DNA of 64,000 nt from Parelaphostrongylus tenuis. Taxonomy: Eukaryota > Nematoda > Chromadorea > Rhabditida > Metastrongylidae. The stretch is taken from NCBI GenBank assembly GCA_019055375.1, contig JAHQIW010007210.1, positions 1 through 64,000 on the forward strand. The letters run 5' to 3'. Below are positions 28,591-44,122 of this stretch, one piece after another (within the stretch, counting starts at the first letter, position 1; each line of letters opens with the position of its first letter). Below the pieces are notes generated by a model. The model was not told the origin of the DNA. It made no database searches and saw only the letters and a program-made list of their open reading frames with translations. Made by a program: the position numbers and the translations under genes.

Positions 28591-28861
28591 CCCAATGATG
28601 TAGAGTGGTGTGCAGAAAGTTTGCATCAGCCGGGATTTGAACCCAGAACTTACTATTTCCGGGAGCATGTGCTAAACCGTTGCACCACCGACGCTCGTTT
28701 TGCACTTTACTCTTTCTACGCTACAACGCGTTTCTGTCAATAGCCAACCGTCCACGGTGTGGCGGGACAGCCATTATTGACATTAAAAGAGAAGGAGTAA
28801 GATCTGGGTTTGAATCCCGGCTGATGCAAACGTTTTTGCACGCCACTCTACATCATTGGGT
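28591..28861 (-). mobile_element. tRNA-cloverleaf palindromic element, copy 3 (best preserved)
   Basis: The termini CCCAATGATGTAGAGTGGTG (left) and, reversed, CACTCTACATCATTGGG (right) are near-perfect inverted repeats. The complement of 28623-28694 is a full cloverleaf: acceptor GCGTCGG/CTGATGC, D-stem GTGC/GCAC, anticodon stem with four of five pairs around CCGGAAA, and T-stem CTGGG/CCCGG around TTCAAAT. A second tRNA T-arm half lies at 28797-28827 on +. The A- and B-boxes are intact. Position 33 is C instead of the U normal for tRNAs, which argues against decoding. Confidence 0.82.
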
Positions 28862-28959
28862 TTATAGAAACATGATAACACCGCATAGGCTGTCAAGTAA
28901 AATGATTTCTAAAAGTTCAACTAAAAGCAAATGACCTTCTATTTTTCTGCTGTCGAAAA

Positions 28960-29105
28960 ACCAGTACCAGACTTGTCTGGGAGGTTAGCAACATTGGCTC
29001 GGTAACCCACCAGAAGTCTGTGTACAGACCAGATGGACAATGAATTACCTCCAATGATGCTTGAAGAAATCGAATGCATGGCCCATCTTTAAGGGATTGA
29101 TTGTT
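28960..29105 (+). mobile_element. SINE-1 copy, 5' truncated
   Basis: It begins inside the body (CAGTACCAGACTTGTCTGGG), then GGCTCGGTAACCCACC and GAATGCATGGCCCATCTTTA, and ends AAGGGATTGATTG. These match 56640-56800 in order. No TTTATCC tail is preserved. Confidence 0.6.
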
Positions 29106-29476
29106 GTCAAGAGAGAACTGGCCTTTTTATGACAAATCTTGACGTGTTAGTCACCCATCGCTGCCTTCTTGAAAGTAAAAAAGCGCGTCGTACAAAAACG
29201 TAAGTCATTGAGGCTCCAGTGGAATTCTGGCACTCAGCAGGATTGAATGGTAGTCTTGCTGGTGAGTTATTTACTCGAGGTATTTCTCGATGAGCGAAAA
29301 GATTACCAGTTGATGAGAGCGATCTCTGTTGTTCATTAACGTCTCAGCATGTCGAGAGGGTGTTCATGCGTGTGGATTGCGATAATTAGTTTTCTTACGA
29401 AGTGAAAAGGGCTTTTTTCTAAAGATTACTAAGCAAGAAAGATAGATCCACGAATCCATATTCTTATCAGAGATAT

Positions 29477-29949
29477 ACTTAGAGTTGAGCAAAAAGTTAT
29501 GGGAATTTTTTGGAAGTTTCGTTCTAATGCTCAAATTAGCAACAAAACAATTAACTTTTTCTCTTTTTTTTCCCATCGTTTTGGGAGATTTCGGATCCGC
29601 GCGAACTACTATTCCCGCTCATTTTAGTCGAAAAACTTTTGACAGGCTTCTCCAACTTCCTTAAGGTATTCAAATCCACAGCCATTCAAAAGTGGTTGGT
29701 TTTGATTGATTTGAAGAGGCTATAATCTTGTAGAGCAACATCTGGACTGTAGGCGTGATGTGCGGGGACCTTGACACCGTCCAGCTTTTTAGACTTGTTC
29801 CTCGTTTTCTTTGCCGCAATTCTATCAATATCGATATTCAGTATATTTAATTTTAGCACAATACTTAGACTATCAATAAAAAGCGTCATAGAGATGTCAA
29901 AAAATGAAACTTTCAAAAATTTCCGGCAACTTTTTGCTCAACCTAGTAG
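29477..29949 (-). mobile_element. Mariner relic with TTGAGCAAAAAGTT terminal repeats
   Basis: The inverted termini are ACTTAGAGTTGAGCAAAAAG (left) and, on the complement, ACTAGGTTGAGCAAAAAG (right). Between them on - lies a transposase fragment with the catalytic-region motif YSPDVALQDYSLFKS (29690-29770), as in mariner YSPDLAP-DYHLFRS. The rest of the frame is lost. It is non-functional. Confidence 0.75.
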
Positions 29950-30823
29950 ATCCGCAACTCCGAGAATGTTGCTAGCTATTTGATAGATGTTATCACCAAA
30001 TAGCTAAGCCTACATTTTAGACACAGACTCAAGACAACACTATTGGTGAATACGCGTCAAAGCCTTACCCACTTATCTTGGGCCCCAGGGACTTGACTGG
30101 AAATAATGTTCTGGGTTCAACGTTTTGAAGGAGCGCCGTCTAAAATATCCGAATGTATCTTTTTCCTCATAGAACAGATTTTAGGCCGGCTTGGTTGAAT
30201 TGATGAAAAACGCAACCAAGCTGATACCAAATCTGCTTCTCATCAAATTCCTCCGCATATTCACGTCGCTTGGTAGCGATCTGAAAGACTGTTTTTCTAT
30301 TAATCTTGAGATCAAATCACCGAGATGTTACGGAATTTGGAGCATTTATACCGACTTTATGTGGAATACGAATGACTGTGTTTTCGTCAACAGTTCGATC
30401 AACTCTCATGAAAACAATTTGACAAAGAAATAATTCAGTTCAACAACCAATCAGAGGATACTAGCATCCTTCTAGCAGTTGCAAAAGTAAGCTTCATTAC
30501 TATGGCAACATAAAAACCAAGTCTGTCAACTGTGGGGAAATACTTTTGTAGGTCAGATTTTATAATACCGAGATCCTTGGTTTACCTTTTCCTCGGCCAT
30601 GTTTCTTAGCCTGTCGGTGCGGATAAAAGTCACCCATCAATGAGAATGATCCGAGGAGAAAAAGCGGCAATTGTGATAGACCATGGCATTCGGTAATTAG
30701 TGTTAATTGCTGTTGCAAGTGCCGATTTGTATCTCCTAGTTCAATCCAGATCACATAGTTGGGTGATTTTTTACAGCACTGATAGATTTAAAACATGGCT
30801 GAGAGGAAGGCAAGGTAAGTCGA

Positions 30824-30897
30824 GGACCTCGGTTGGTGTAGTGGATAGCACGGGAGTTCACGATAACGGTTAGTCCGTGGTTCTAAGTCCACTTGAG
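30824..30897 (+). repeat. tRNA-like unit, GCCTCGG family
   Basis: It reads CCTCGGTTGGTGTAGTGGAT (A-box) through GTGGTTCTAAGTCC (weak B-box) to CTTGAGGC, so the acceptor strands pair. A T-rich run follows within 10 bp (TTTTCTTTTTG, then TTTTTTTT), which could serve as a Pol III terminator. It is isolated and lacks the palindromic flanks of the 25 kb copy. A pseudogene or solo SINE head is likely. Confidence 0.5.
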
Positions 30898-32671
30898 GCT
30901 CTGATTTTCTTTTTGTTTTTTTTCATAGTTCAGCATCCTTGTTGTAACAGCAATCTTCCGCATCTCTTGGAACGGAACTACGGAGATAGGTCAAGGATTT
31001 TGTTGAAAACTCTCGGAAGGTAGATAAACTGCGACTTTTTTTTTCCTGAATTCACAGTATTATTATCATGGCTTAGTTAATTAACCGCAATGTCTGTAAT
31101 GATGTATTCGCTTAGTACTGTTAAGACGTTCAGATTTTTCCAATATCAATAGGCAGCAGATTGAATTTCGGAAAGGCTTCTCTTGCAGTTAAGTTTGATT
31201 TATGATTTACAAGTCATTGAAGCGGAGAAAATATGCTTCAAGCTTCGGGGAATCGACTATATTGTGTGAAATCTTCTTCAAGCAGAGTTAATGTGGTAAG
31301 ATATGACTTTCAAATCTTTTGCCATATTTCGAATTTTGTGTCCCAAGATTTCATATGATTACATAAATCTTTCGGAATCTGTGTCAAATTCTTTCTCTAA
31401 TAAAAATCTCATTTATCAAATTGTTCTTCGTTTTCTGCAATCAGTATCCTTCAAATGCGTTCGTCTAAAGACCCTTCATAAAAGTTCAAAACATTGTCTA
31501 GATGGTAAAAGAAAATTTTTCCGATTATCGGATTGATTGGAGTGCAACTTTTTGCCCTTTTCTGTCGTTCTGTTCCTCGAGCATTTATTTACGCATTGGT
31601 GTTCAGAAATGTAATAATTTAGAAGCGCTAAGAGCTTGGAAATCAAATGGATATGCCAGTTTCCGGAAATTTCTAATTAGGGCATGAGTAGTTCCACTAG
31701 TGCAAGTTAGTCCTAACTTCGTTTGAGCTTATATAACTCTGCTGAGAGACGACCAAAGGTGTTTGTAAGTGAGGAGTAGTGATATGAACTGAATCAGCTG
31801 TTTCAGCCAAACCGCTGGCGCTTCATCGTTCAAAAGATAATAATGTTCGTTTTCGGGGCGTGTTACCATTACGGTTACCCTAACCTTTCATTGATTAGGG
31901 TGATTGATTTTTTACAGAAAAAAAAAAGAAAAACAAGCGCGCTTTTTGGTAATGAGTGTTTTTCGAGTTTTTTTTTTTACTGATTTCAAGAACAAGATTG
32001 GATAAAAACTACTAGGAATTACTAAGTTAATGGAATTACTAAAATTACTAAGTCACTATTGAGTAGTACTTTCCGTACAGACTGCTCTTATCTGGGAAAT
32101 TTTTTGGTGTGCTGTTTTTGAAGAGTACCGATAACGAACATCCATCTGTTCTGATTTATTTGACATCTATAACATTTCACCTTGCAATATCATTGCAAGT
32201 GACTGTTTTCTCAGGTGTTCTTACATCCAAAGTGCATTATTCCATCGCGTATTTTATTATGTTAATCTAGGACTGAAAAACTCTCAATCATTATACACTC
32301 AGACCTAACATCTGAAAAACCTTCCACCGTAACTCGTCGAAAAAGCACTTTTTCTCTCATCATCGGAAAGAGTGAAAGATACATAGGCAGTGGAAAAATT
32401 TGGTGCCTTTCTATACTGCTGTGATGCTGGAAAATCTTCGCGATATTGGCAACTGTTAGTTTCATTGAGTGAAGACGGTTTCCATCAAGATTGATTTGAG
32501 AATGGAAACCGTGAGCAATTTTCTTTCCTCGTCAATTGAGGTCGTTTCGAGCTGTAATGCTATGATCATTAGAATTCCGTCAATTTCCAACAACATTACC
32601 ATTTACTTGAAGAAAAAAAAACTGACAAGTTGATACAATCTTCTCAGAAATATCTATTGCCACTCAAGAAC

Positions 32672-33070
32672 GATGAAAAAACATTGGCCAAAAATCGATA
32701 ACTGGTAGCTACCTCGTCTTCATTTTACTGGTAATTTGGTTCTCTTAAGCAGTAAACATCAGCAATACAAGGAAAATAATGGTGAGAAAACATTGGCCAA
32801 AAATTGATGGCTGGAAGCTACCTCGTCTTCACTTCACTGATAATATGGTTCTCTTAAGCAGTAAACATGAGCAATACAAGAAAATAATGGTTTTTGAACT
32901 GCACTTATGTAGTACTCGATCTTCAAATAAACTCGAGAAAAAATTTTTCGTCATATGGAGCCAACATGAACAGATGTCTGGCTGCATATATTTGGATTTG
33001 AAAATCAGCAGAATGTCTGAGTGGCAGCTTCTTGCAGTAGAGAGAAATACGTCAATTAAAGTCCGCCTAT
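32672..33070 (+). mobile_element. RTE reverse-transcriptase fragment with internal tandem duplication
   Basis: A + frame reads LPRLHFTDNMVLLSSKHEQ, matching the RT catalytic region (FADD-VLLS) with the second catalytic Asp changed to Asn. It is followed by a diverged C-terminal part. Bases 32672-32780 and 32781-32889 are direct copies (109 bp period) that duplicate this catalytic-motif segment. No autonomous function is possible. Confidence 0.65.
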
Positions 33071-33079
33071 AATCCCGTT

Positions 33080-35335
33080 GGTCACGAGTTATTCTACGCG
33101 ATAGCTAGGTTAGGTCTTCGACATTCATTATTAAACGTTAGCTTTTACTGAATTCTACACGTTGAAAAAAAATGAGCCGCAAACTTCTGTGGATCTGCCT
33201 ACTTCTAGAGTTTTTGGCCTGCAAGCAAGAACGGATCACCGTCTAGACTATGTTTTCGAATGAAATGGGATTTTCATTAGGGTCTACATAGCTTTATGGA
33301 AATTTCCTCAATGTTCGCGAATATAATTTTGAGTTCTTAATTGTTGATTGATCCAATTGATTTTGCGATCAAAGTCCACACTGAGTTTAGCACATCCGTT
33401 CATGTGAGCATGGATAGTAAGTAGTGAAGATAGAAGGTGATTCAGCGTAAAGTCAATATGAAAATTGTATTTTTGATACCGTATTTTCTCTAGGAACTCT
33501 CTTTTGGAATGTACTGAGAAATACGTGAAATCTTTATGAATAGCTTTGTCTTCCATGGTTCGAGCAATCATTTTTGAGTGCATTTTTAGCACAATAGCTA
33601 AAGCCATCAAGCAGAATAATTCATCTAATCACTTCCTTTAGTAATCGTTTCTGATAGTTATAAAGACTACATGCGAGTTTAATTCCTAGTAGTGGAAGCT
33701 CGAACAGACATGAAGTTTTTATCGCAAAGGATCATTTCATAATTTATTGTCATCGCTCAAATATCCCTTAACGATGCGCTATGCATTGGATTCCATTCAT
33801 AGCTCGTAGAGTGCATAATTGTCAGGCACCCAGACTTTGTCGAGGTCACTGGTCAATTATATAACCACGGAGGGATGACTGACCTGGTGCAGGTCAGAAT
33901 CATCATCAGTTTGTGAAAGTTAGCAAGTTATCCAGGTGATGATGTCAGTGGGATTGTGGATTTCAGCAAGTATGTGCATAATTAAGATGTGAGCGATTTG
34001 TAGGGAGTATCGGAATCCCCACGTAATTCGAAAAGGAAATTTGAAATTGCGTTATCATCTATAAATCTATTGAACCTCTCCTCTCAGTACGCTTTTTAAT
34101 TGGATTAATTATGCTATGTAATTTTTTCTTTCCCTTTGGCTTTGTTCTTCTCTTCTTTTTTGACTCGTTCAATAGTCCATGAGGTTTTTGTTTTGTGGTT
34201 CGATAAATGATCATTGAAAACTGTTGGCGAGAAATATTTTTGAAACCTTTTTTGAAAATAGCATGAAGGCTACGTTGTCGTTCATGGAAATGTTTGTCAT
34301 TGTCATTTTAGAGGATTGCATCTCATGTCACTTGACTACTCGTCTTACTCCTGTTTTGTTTTCTCGGAACTGTCGTTTCAATCAATTTCACAAAATGTCT
34401 TTCTTGAAAGCTTGTGCGAGTTTCGTAAATCTTCTCCAAATTGTTGTCTGCCGTTTCGGCGATTTCGCCTTCCTCTGAGCTGTTAAAGTACTTGTATGAG
34501 AGGTCAACGGTATATTGCCACACTCTAAACACCGTTGTTTTTATTAATCAGTAATCAGTGTTAGCTGAAGTATTTGGCAGCACACCAGGGTCCTCTCCCA
34601 TATCAAATAGTAAACGACTCTGATAAGGGCGAAGTCGTCGACCGTCTAAGAGCAATTCTGAAAATGGTACACTAACGTTATGCATGCTTCCAAAAAAGGA
34701 TTTTTAGAAAGATAGCTTACATTTTCCGTGTCGAGGTTCAGTTAGAGTCCGTGTTTTATTTTGTCATTGTAATCGTGCAAGTGATATGAGATGCATAATT
34801 GGCTTCTTACTGACTGCGAAGACATTCGAGTTCTTCTGATTTTCATGTTGTCATGACGGGTGGCACCGCTTCGGTAGATATGGCAGTATTCTGTTTCGAT
34901 GTGATAGCCGCTGCCGTCAACAATCACTCCGATCCACCCGTGCCCGCCTCAATACCTAATGACAAGTTGTGAGTTTTTTTACAAATCGTTTTAATACTCT
35001 TCATTACTGTTGTGAAAGCCCATTGATGACTATCTTATAGATACTCTTCTAAAAATCTAAAAGAGCTTCCATCTGAACTTTTGTCATGTTTTCTATAATT
35101 TTCCTTTGGCATAGGTTGTCCAGAAACCACGCTATAGCAGTGTGCTTTTTTTTCCAAAGTTTACTACGAGCTAAATCAAGAGGTCATAGAAAAGGTTCTG
35201 TCGTATCTTCACATTAAGACAGTTCAGTCACATATCCTGTACCATAAACATTCCACGGCATTGAATCTCGCGATCATTCGATAAGAAAAAATTTAGAGAT
35301 TTTGTTCAATTTTGGAGACTTTTGAATTTTCTTGT
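33080..35335. other. Mostly unassigned intergenic DNA
   Basis: I see only a weak SINE-1 body resemblance near 33770-33930 (GATGCGCTATGCATTGGATT; CGGAGGGATGACTGACCTGG). Open frames at 33308-33610 and 34323-34532 on - have no recognised family. No exon series. Confidence 0.4.
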
Positions 35336-35338
35336 GTC

Positions 35339-35480
35339 TCAAAAAAGCTCCATGGAACGGAATAAGTGGTGGTCTTTTGGCGCCACGTCCGGGCTATATA
35401 GAATCGCAAATTTTATCGCCATACGCCTTGCAGATTTGTCGATGAGCCTCAAAAGCCATGACATCCAATTTGTAGCGGAA
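35339..35480 (-). mobile_element. Mariner transposase fragment
   Basis: A - frame reads LYSPDVAPKDHHLFRSMEL, the mariner DD(34)D region with YSPDVAP intact. The sequence upstream in the frame is not transposase-like, and no terminal repeats are recognised. Confidence 0.65.
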
Positions 35481-36066
35481 GTGGAGCGGCAGACAAATTT
35501 CTTCCTTGAATAACCCCAATTTGAAAGCTGTGTTATCAAATGATATATCGTTAGATGCGCAACAAAACGAGCTCTCTGATGAGTTCAAATTCGCACGAAA
35601 TACATGCATAGAAGTCATTTTATCAAGAAATACGGCATAAATTTTTCCCACAATCCATTACAGATTCATTTGTGCTCCAGCAGTGATTTTGTCCAGACTG
35701 AAATTTCAAATTTTTACTTTGTAACCATAGACAATCCTTCAATATCGTATTAAACACGTAAGTGATGGCAATTAATATCACTTCTAAACGGAATTGTTGG
35801 TTTTTTTTTTTGTCTAATAGGCGACGAAAGCTCGATAATCAGAATGATTGACGGTTTCAAAGCACCACTGGACTATAAAACAAACATAACTCTTTTACTC
35901 TATGGTTATAAGCGATGTATAAGCCGCTACATAGCATATTTTATTGAGCTACTGCAAAAGTTTACGCATTGTTGAGGTTTGCCGTTCGATACTGGAGTAT
36001 ATAGAAAAGCCGAAATTACCGCAAGACGTGAAATCTAAAACCGTGAATACTTTTTCACCTAATTGA

Positions 36067-36622
36067 TACTAAGGTTGAGCGAAGAGTTGTCGAAAACTTT
36101 TGAAAGTTTTGCTTGGAGACAAATTAACAGCATCATTTATCTAAGTACAAACTTTTGGTCCTAGTTTTGTCTTCATACGCGAATCAACAGCAAAAACATA
36201 ACTGTTGTTTAAATGTGGACCACCATTCTTCACGACTTTGTGCCATCGTTCAGCAACAATCCGGATGTGATCGAAGTACCATTCCAGCTCTTTTGAATTG
36301 AAGAACTATCGACATGCTTTTTCAACTTCATTGAATGATTCAAAGCGAAGTCCATCCAAAAAGTGTTGCATTAATCAAAAGAGGCCATAATGGGATGTAC
36401 CAACGTCTGGACTTGGGACGGGGTCCTACAGCTGTAGTACTGCTGCTGCTCCTCTAACCCGTAAGCGGTTCTTTTTCCAACAAATTATGTTACTCAATAG
36501 GCATTTTCGTGCTGAAGTTAATGAAGTAGATAAATGTATAAGAATCAATCAATAAAACGAGACAAAGATGTCGAAATATGGAACTGTAGGAAATTTCGCG
36601 GAACTTTTTGCTCAACTTAGTA
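36067..36622 (-). mobile_element. Mariner relic with terminal inverted repeats
   Basis: The termini CTAAGGTTGAGCGAAGAGTT and, on the complement, TACTAAGTTGAGCAAAAAGT match those of the 29477 element. On - the order is PSPDVGTSHYGLF (about 36400), WMDFALNHSMKLKKHV in one frame, then AERWHKVVKNGG and LNNSYVFAV (36170-36260) in shifted frames. This is the C-terminal half of a mariner transposase with frameshifts. Confidence 0.75.
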
Positions 36623-36804
36623 TTGTAAATCCCATAAGATTACTGTCAGCATTTGGCATTTTGTACTTTATGTCGGGTATATTGTCGAATCCTACCTCCG
36701 CTTCCCGTGCTATAACAACGACTGGATGTGACGCTTCGAGTTGACATAACTGTCAGTTGAAAAGTTCGACTTTTTATAAACCTCGGCATAATCAATTGAT
36801 ATAT

Positions 36805-37115
36805 GAAAATCGAGAAAACTTATCTTGATTACCTGGCGCGAGGTTGGTAAAGTAGTCGTAGAAATTTGGCTGACGTTTCGGCAACCCGCCTTCTTCAGAG
36901 CCTAGGCGTATGTAGTATTAGTCTATTTGAATGATTCGGATGGTCTTATGACCTAGGCAGCATATAAATAAGACCATCCGAATCATTCAAATAGACTAAT
37001 ACTACATAGGCCTAGGCTCTGAAGAAGGCGGCGGGTCGCCGAAACGTCAGCCGAATTTCTACGACTACTTTACCAACCTCGCGCCAGCTAATCAAGATAA
37101 GTTTTCTCGATTTTC
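36805..37115. mobile_element. Near-perfect 310-bp palindrome (foldback element)
   Basis: The arms 36805-36948 and 36969-37115 are inverted copies with only a few mismatches and a 20 bp loop. The arms begin GAAAATCGAGAAAACTTATC and contain CCGCCTTCTTCAGAGCCTAG/CTGAAGAAGGCGG. No coding frame. Such structures are typical of foldback MITEs; the family is unknown to me. Confidence 0.9.
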
Positions 37116-37119
37116 GTAT

Positions 37120-40200
<3,081 letters not shown>

Positions 40201-40204
40201 CATT

Positions 40205-40375
40205 TTGTTGTGCGGATCACAGTACTTCTTGCAATCAGTTCGTTTCGTCGTATTCACCGTCCCAAGGATCTTTGAATATCTCATGTTGTTTCGACTGATA
40301 CTTCAGAGTTTTGTCTTCTTTGTGAATCTCGTCGAACACTGGTTGAACACATCTCATAATGTTTGAGGAACCCAC
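40205..40375 (-). mobile_element. SINE-2 family copy (decayed)
   Basis: The complement contains blocks resembling AGATTCACAAAGAAGACAAA, and the forward strand has CGTCGAACACTGGTTGAACA. The latter corresponds to the CGTTGAATACTGGTTGAGCG block of the 46020 copy. Only the tail half is recognisable. Confidence 0.4.
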
Positions 40376-40379
40376 CCTA

Positions 40380-43300
40380 AGGTGTTCGGCGATGGATTGC
40401 AAAAGAGTATTGGGGAGGGCTGCATTACTAAACACTTGGCCAAGCTCTTTCTTGTAAATCTGCAACTTTTGATGTCGGCTTCATGATTGACATTTTATAC
40501 ATCATTAGTATAGCTACACTCGTTTATATGAAGAGATTTGCAGTGCAGTCATTTTCTCTGGATCTATCTTATGCTTCTCCAAATCTGTTACGGTGACGTT
40601 GTTGTTACCGTTCGTTGTTTTCATCGATTATTAGAAGCAGCATTCACACGATGGGAAATTACAATACGATTGCGAAGAACCTGTTACTTCATTGATTTAG
40701 TGGAAAATTAATGTCAATAATTACAAAGTACTAAAATGCGTTTAACGCAAAGTTTGCAATGCAGAATAAGAACCATTAGGATTCCCACATTTTTCTTCCG
40801 AAAACATGAAAGTTAAGATAGCGTAGAAGTACTGAAGTTCTGCGGGTGTCGAATCCCTGGAGAATTGCTTTAGTGTTTGTTTAGGGAACTTTTTCCGAAC
40901 AAGTTTAGTTTAGGTTGCGTTGAGGGTAGTATTCATTGGTTATCTTGGATAAAGCGTTGTGTAGCCCTTATTCCTTCCGACTGACATTATTAGTTCTGCA
41001 TTATGTCCTCGAATGTTCTCATATAGCGAGACTGAACTTTATCTGTTGACAACTGTTAAGTGCACACAGTGCAGTTTTGATGGGTTTTATCGATTTCGTG
41101 ACATTCTTTACTGTGATCGTTTCGTCAGGCTTCAGAAAGTTATACAGAACAAACCCAAAGAGAAACCACAGAGAGGGCACTATAACCTCTTTGAGATGAA
41201 GTGGCTTTAGGAATCATTTAGAGACACCATCCCGGTCGAGTCACTGCGCTGAACATCGTCGGTTCAAGCAACTAAAAGTCATTGTAAATCTAATGGCTGA
41301 AGGAAATATCACAAGAGGCTTGAGAAGCATAGTGGCTAAAAGTAGCCGACTGTGCACATGTGTTTGTTGGTTGCTTCGACTATGTGAACAAGTTCCCTTT
41401 CTTTCCAGAGTAGGCAAAGTGGTGCCAGATTTGTTTGGCAAAAGCATCCTGTGATCTACGAAGCACGATGTCTGCTTGTGCCGAAAACTCGAAAATTCCT
41501 CTTCAGAAACTGTTACGGGATTCCACGGATATCGCGCCTAATCAACATTCAACGGTTCTTGAAGAAAGCAAAGAGCTGGAGTAGTACACGAATTAGCGTG
41601 GAAATGCGAACGCCTTTGCTGATACGGAAGTAAGACAGCAAAATGAAAGAAATACGGAGATTCACACAAAATATGATGATGGGTCTTTCGAATGAAAATT
41701 CTGAAAAATCATAAAAGTGCAGCATTCAAGTAATATTGTACAGCATCAATGAAAAATTCAATTATTTATCATAAAGTGTTTGAGTCGACTATGTGAATTT
41801 TCGTCCTTTCGTTTGCCTTACCCTAATAAATGAAGTTAATGCTGAAATTTCGATAAATTTAAACTTACGATTTACATTTGAATGTGCGCAGTGTGAGCGC
41901 TATAATATCGACGAAGTATGACTCTGAGGAGCTGCCAACAAACACAGGGAATTCGAGCTCGAAATTGTGGATTGTCATGAACGTCGTAGCACTGTTGGCG
42001 TTCTATGAACTGAGGGTTTCACTGGGGCAGATACATGCACAGTTCTTCGAAGATATAGTGAACCCGATGTGATCAATTATGTTTCGTCATTCGGAAAAAA
42101 TTTTGGAAAATCGCCCTGTGATGTTTTGTCAGGGATCCTATGCAACAATAACCACTGTTTCCCTATCGTATTATCATGCGCGACAGAAATTGGCCCCCCC
42201 CCCCCCCCCATAATAGGCGACGACGAAAAAGCTCAGTGGATGAATTGCAGTAAAGCTTCCTTTACTAAAAGCTGAAATTGCTTCAAGGCCATGTTGCCAT
42301 GTTAATTATCTAGTGGTCTGCCGTTAGTTTGATCCATTTAATTTTCTTAGTGCGGGTAAAGTGACTACGGCGACGAAGCTTTGATCGATCGAGCGAATTG
42401 CACCACAAAGTTGAGTACTTGCGCTCAACAATGAGAAGTAAGAGGACCAGTCTTATACGGCAATGCACTACTACTCCTGGTTGCTACCAAAACAGCAACA
42501 GAACGAGCTGGTCTGCGAGACTCTGCCTCTGCCGTTAAACTTGCCTATCTTCTCTTAGCGACTACTACTTATTCACTGTTGCTGGCGGCGACTTCTTGTA
42601 CCTGCAAATACTTCCGAAAGCAAATCGAGGTCGATGCAGACTTTGGCGACTTCTTCAATTGCAGAACTGAAGTTCTGTGCGATTAGAACATGTATATGTT
42701 GTCAGTGAATTTGTTCAGATGTTGATGACTCTTATCTTGATCATTGAAGTTTGTTTTTAGTTTATGAGTCATATCACTCTCAAGGGAAGCGCTGCAGTTG
42801 TGTTTCAAAATCTAAGCAGTCTTAATCTCTTCCACCAAGAAAATAACAAATTTCTTAGGGTTGCGAGGAATATGAGTGTATAGTGTATTTCTTTCAGGAA
42901 TATATGCGATACAAACGTACACCTCTGAAGTGATCTCGCCTTAGCAAAACTGCCTCATGGTTAAACTGACCAACAGGACTAATCATTCAATATAATTCTA
43001 TGTATATTTTGTATAAAAGGGAGCGGTGTCGTTCAGGTTTTTATGCCTTATATTGGTACTGACTGTTTTTCTAAAAAGAATTGCTCAGTGGAGTTTTGCC
43101 ACATTTCAAACAATTCATGTCAACGAACTGATCATAAGTGTACTTGAACACCGTATTTCTTTGAAACCATTTTTTTAAAATCATGGATGCACACAAACAC
43201 AGCTTTCAACGAGGTATTTTATACGCAAGAATTCTCATGACTTACCACCGAACGTATGTTAAAGTTTACATGACCGTCGTGGCCAGAATACCACACGCAC

Positions 43301-43870
43301 ACTAAAGTTGCTATCGTAAGTACAGTAGGGCCCAAACTTTTTTTTTCACTACACTGTGTATATTCATCAGTCAACCTCTTGAAAAGACGTTGAAACAAGA
43401 GCGGCGAGAGCGGAAACGGCGTTCTGCTACTTAACAATCTACAAGCAGCATAATTGTGGGCATTTTACAATTTACGCTGATACGCCGTAGGTCACAATAC
43501 CTACAAGATTTACTACCGATGAAGAAATAAGCCATCTGTGGCCTTTACACATGTCCTTTGGTGGTAAATATGTAATTAACGTGAAAATTATTGCGAGAAA
43601 AGTGTTTCTCAAGCCTATCAAAAAGTAGCTGTTCAGATGTTGCGCATTTGGGAAGAATTCTATGTCTCCAATCTTTTGATTTTTTTTCACTGATTTAACG
43701 AAAATAGTGCCACAAAGCATGATACTTCTATATAAACGCTGGCCAACGCGGAGCGAGATCGAACAGCATAAAATTAGTAGTTAGATGTATCGACACCATT
43801 CGTTTGCGAACTTTCAGTCGATTCGATAGCCAAGAAATGAACGTAGTTGAGAGCTTTCGAAAAAGAACGT
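40380..43870. other. Gene-poor interval
   Basis: Nothing is recognised beyond a 16-base C run at 42194-42209. Open frames (for example 41451-41633 and 41878-42072, +) lack any motif or plausible splice partners. Confidence 0.4.
42194..42209. repeat. Poly-C tract (C16)
   Basis: Sixteen consecutive C after TTGG. Such runs are length-unstable in both cloning and sequencing, so the true length is uncertain. Confidence 0.95.
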
Positions 43871-43874
43871 CGTA

Positions 43875-43992
43875 AGCTGGCGACACATGGGATTCCTAAG
43901 CTGTCTCCTATCCAAGTACTAACCAGGCCCAACGTTTGTTAATTTGTCAGGTCGAACAGGATGGGGTACTTTCGACGTGGTGTACATTTGCT
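43875..43992 (-). pseudogene. 5S rRNA-like copy, diverged
   Basis: The complement keeps the 5S order: CGTCGAAAGTACCCCATCCT, a TTAACAAACGTTGGGCCTGG block, AGTACTTGGATAGGAGACAG, and a GGAATCCCATGTGTCG end. Insertions and substitutions spoil the stems. The neighbour at 44123 is in the same orientation. Confidence 0.75.
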
Positions 43993-44122
43993 TTACCTGC
44001 TGCCCGAGAACGTTCTAATGATACTGAGTATTGAGGTGTTCGCTCAAAAGGATTATATTTTAATTGATTCACCAGCTAAAAAAAACCAAGGCAGATAAGA
44101 GTTTGCATGAGTAGAACGTCAA

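Noticed and set aside
36805..37115. Inverted repeat as a CRISPR-like or bacterial feature
   Set aside because: The context is eukaryotic and there is one palindrome, not spaced direct repeats.
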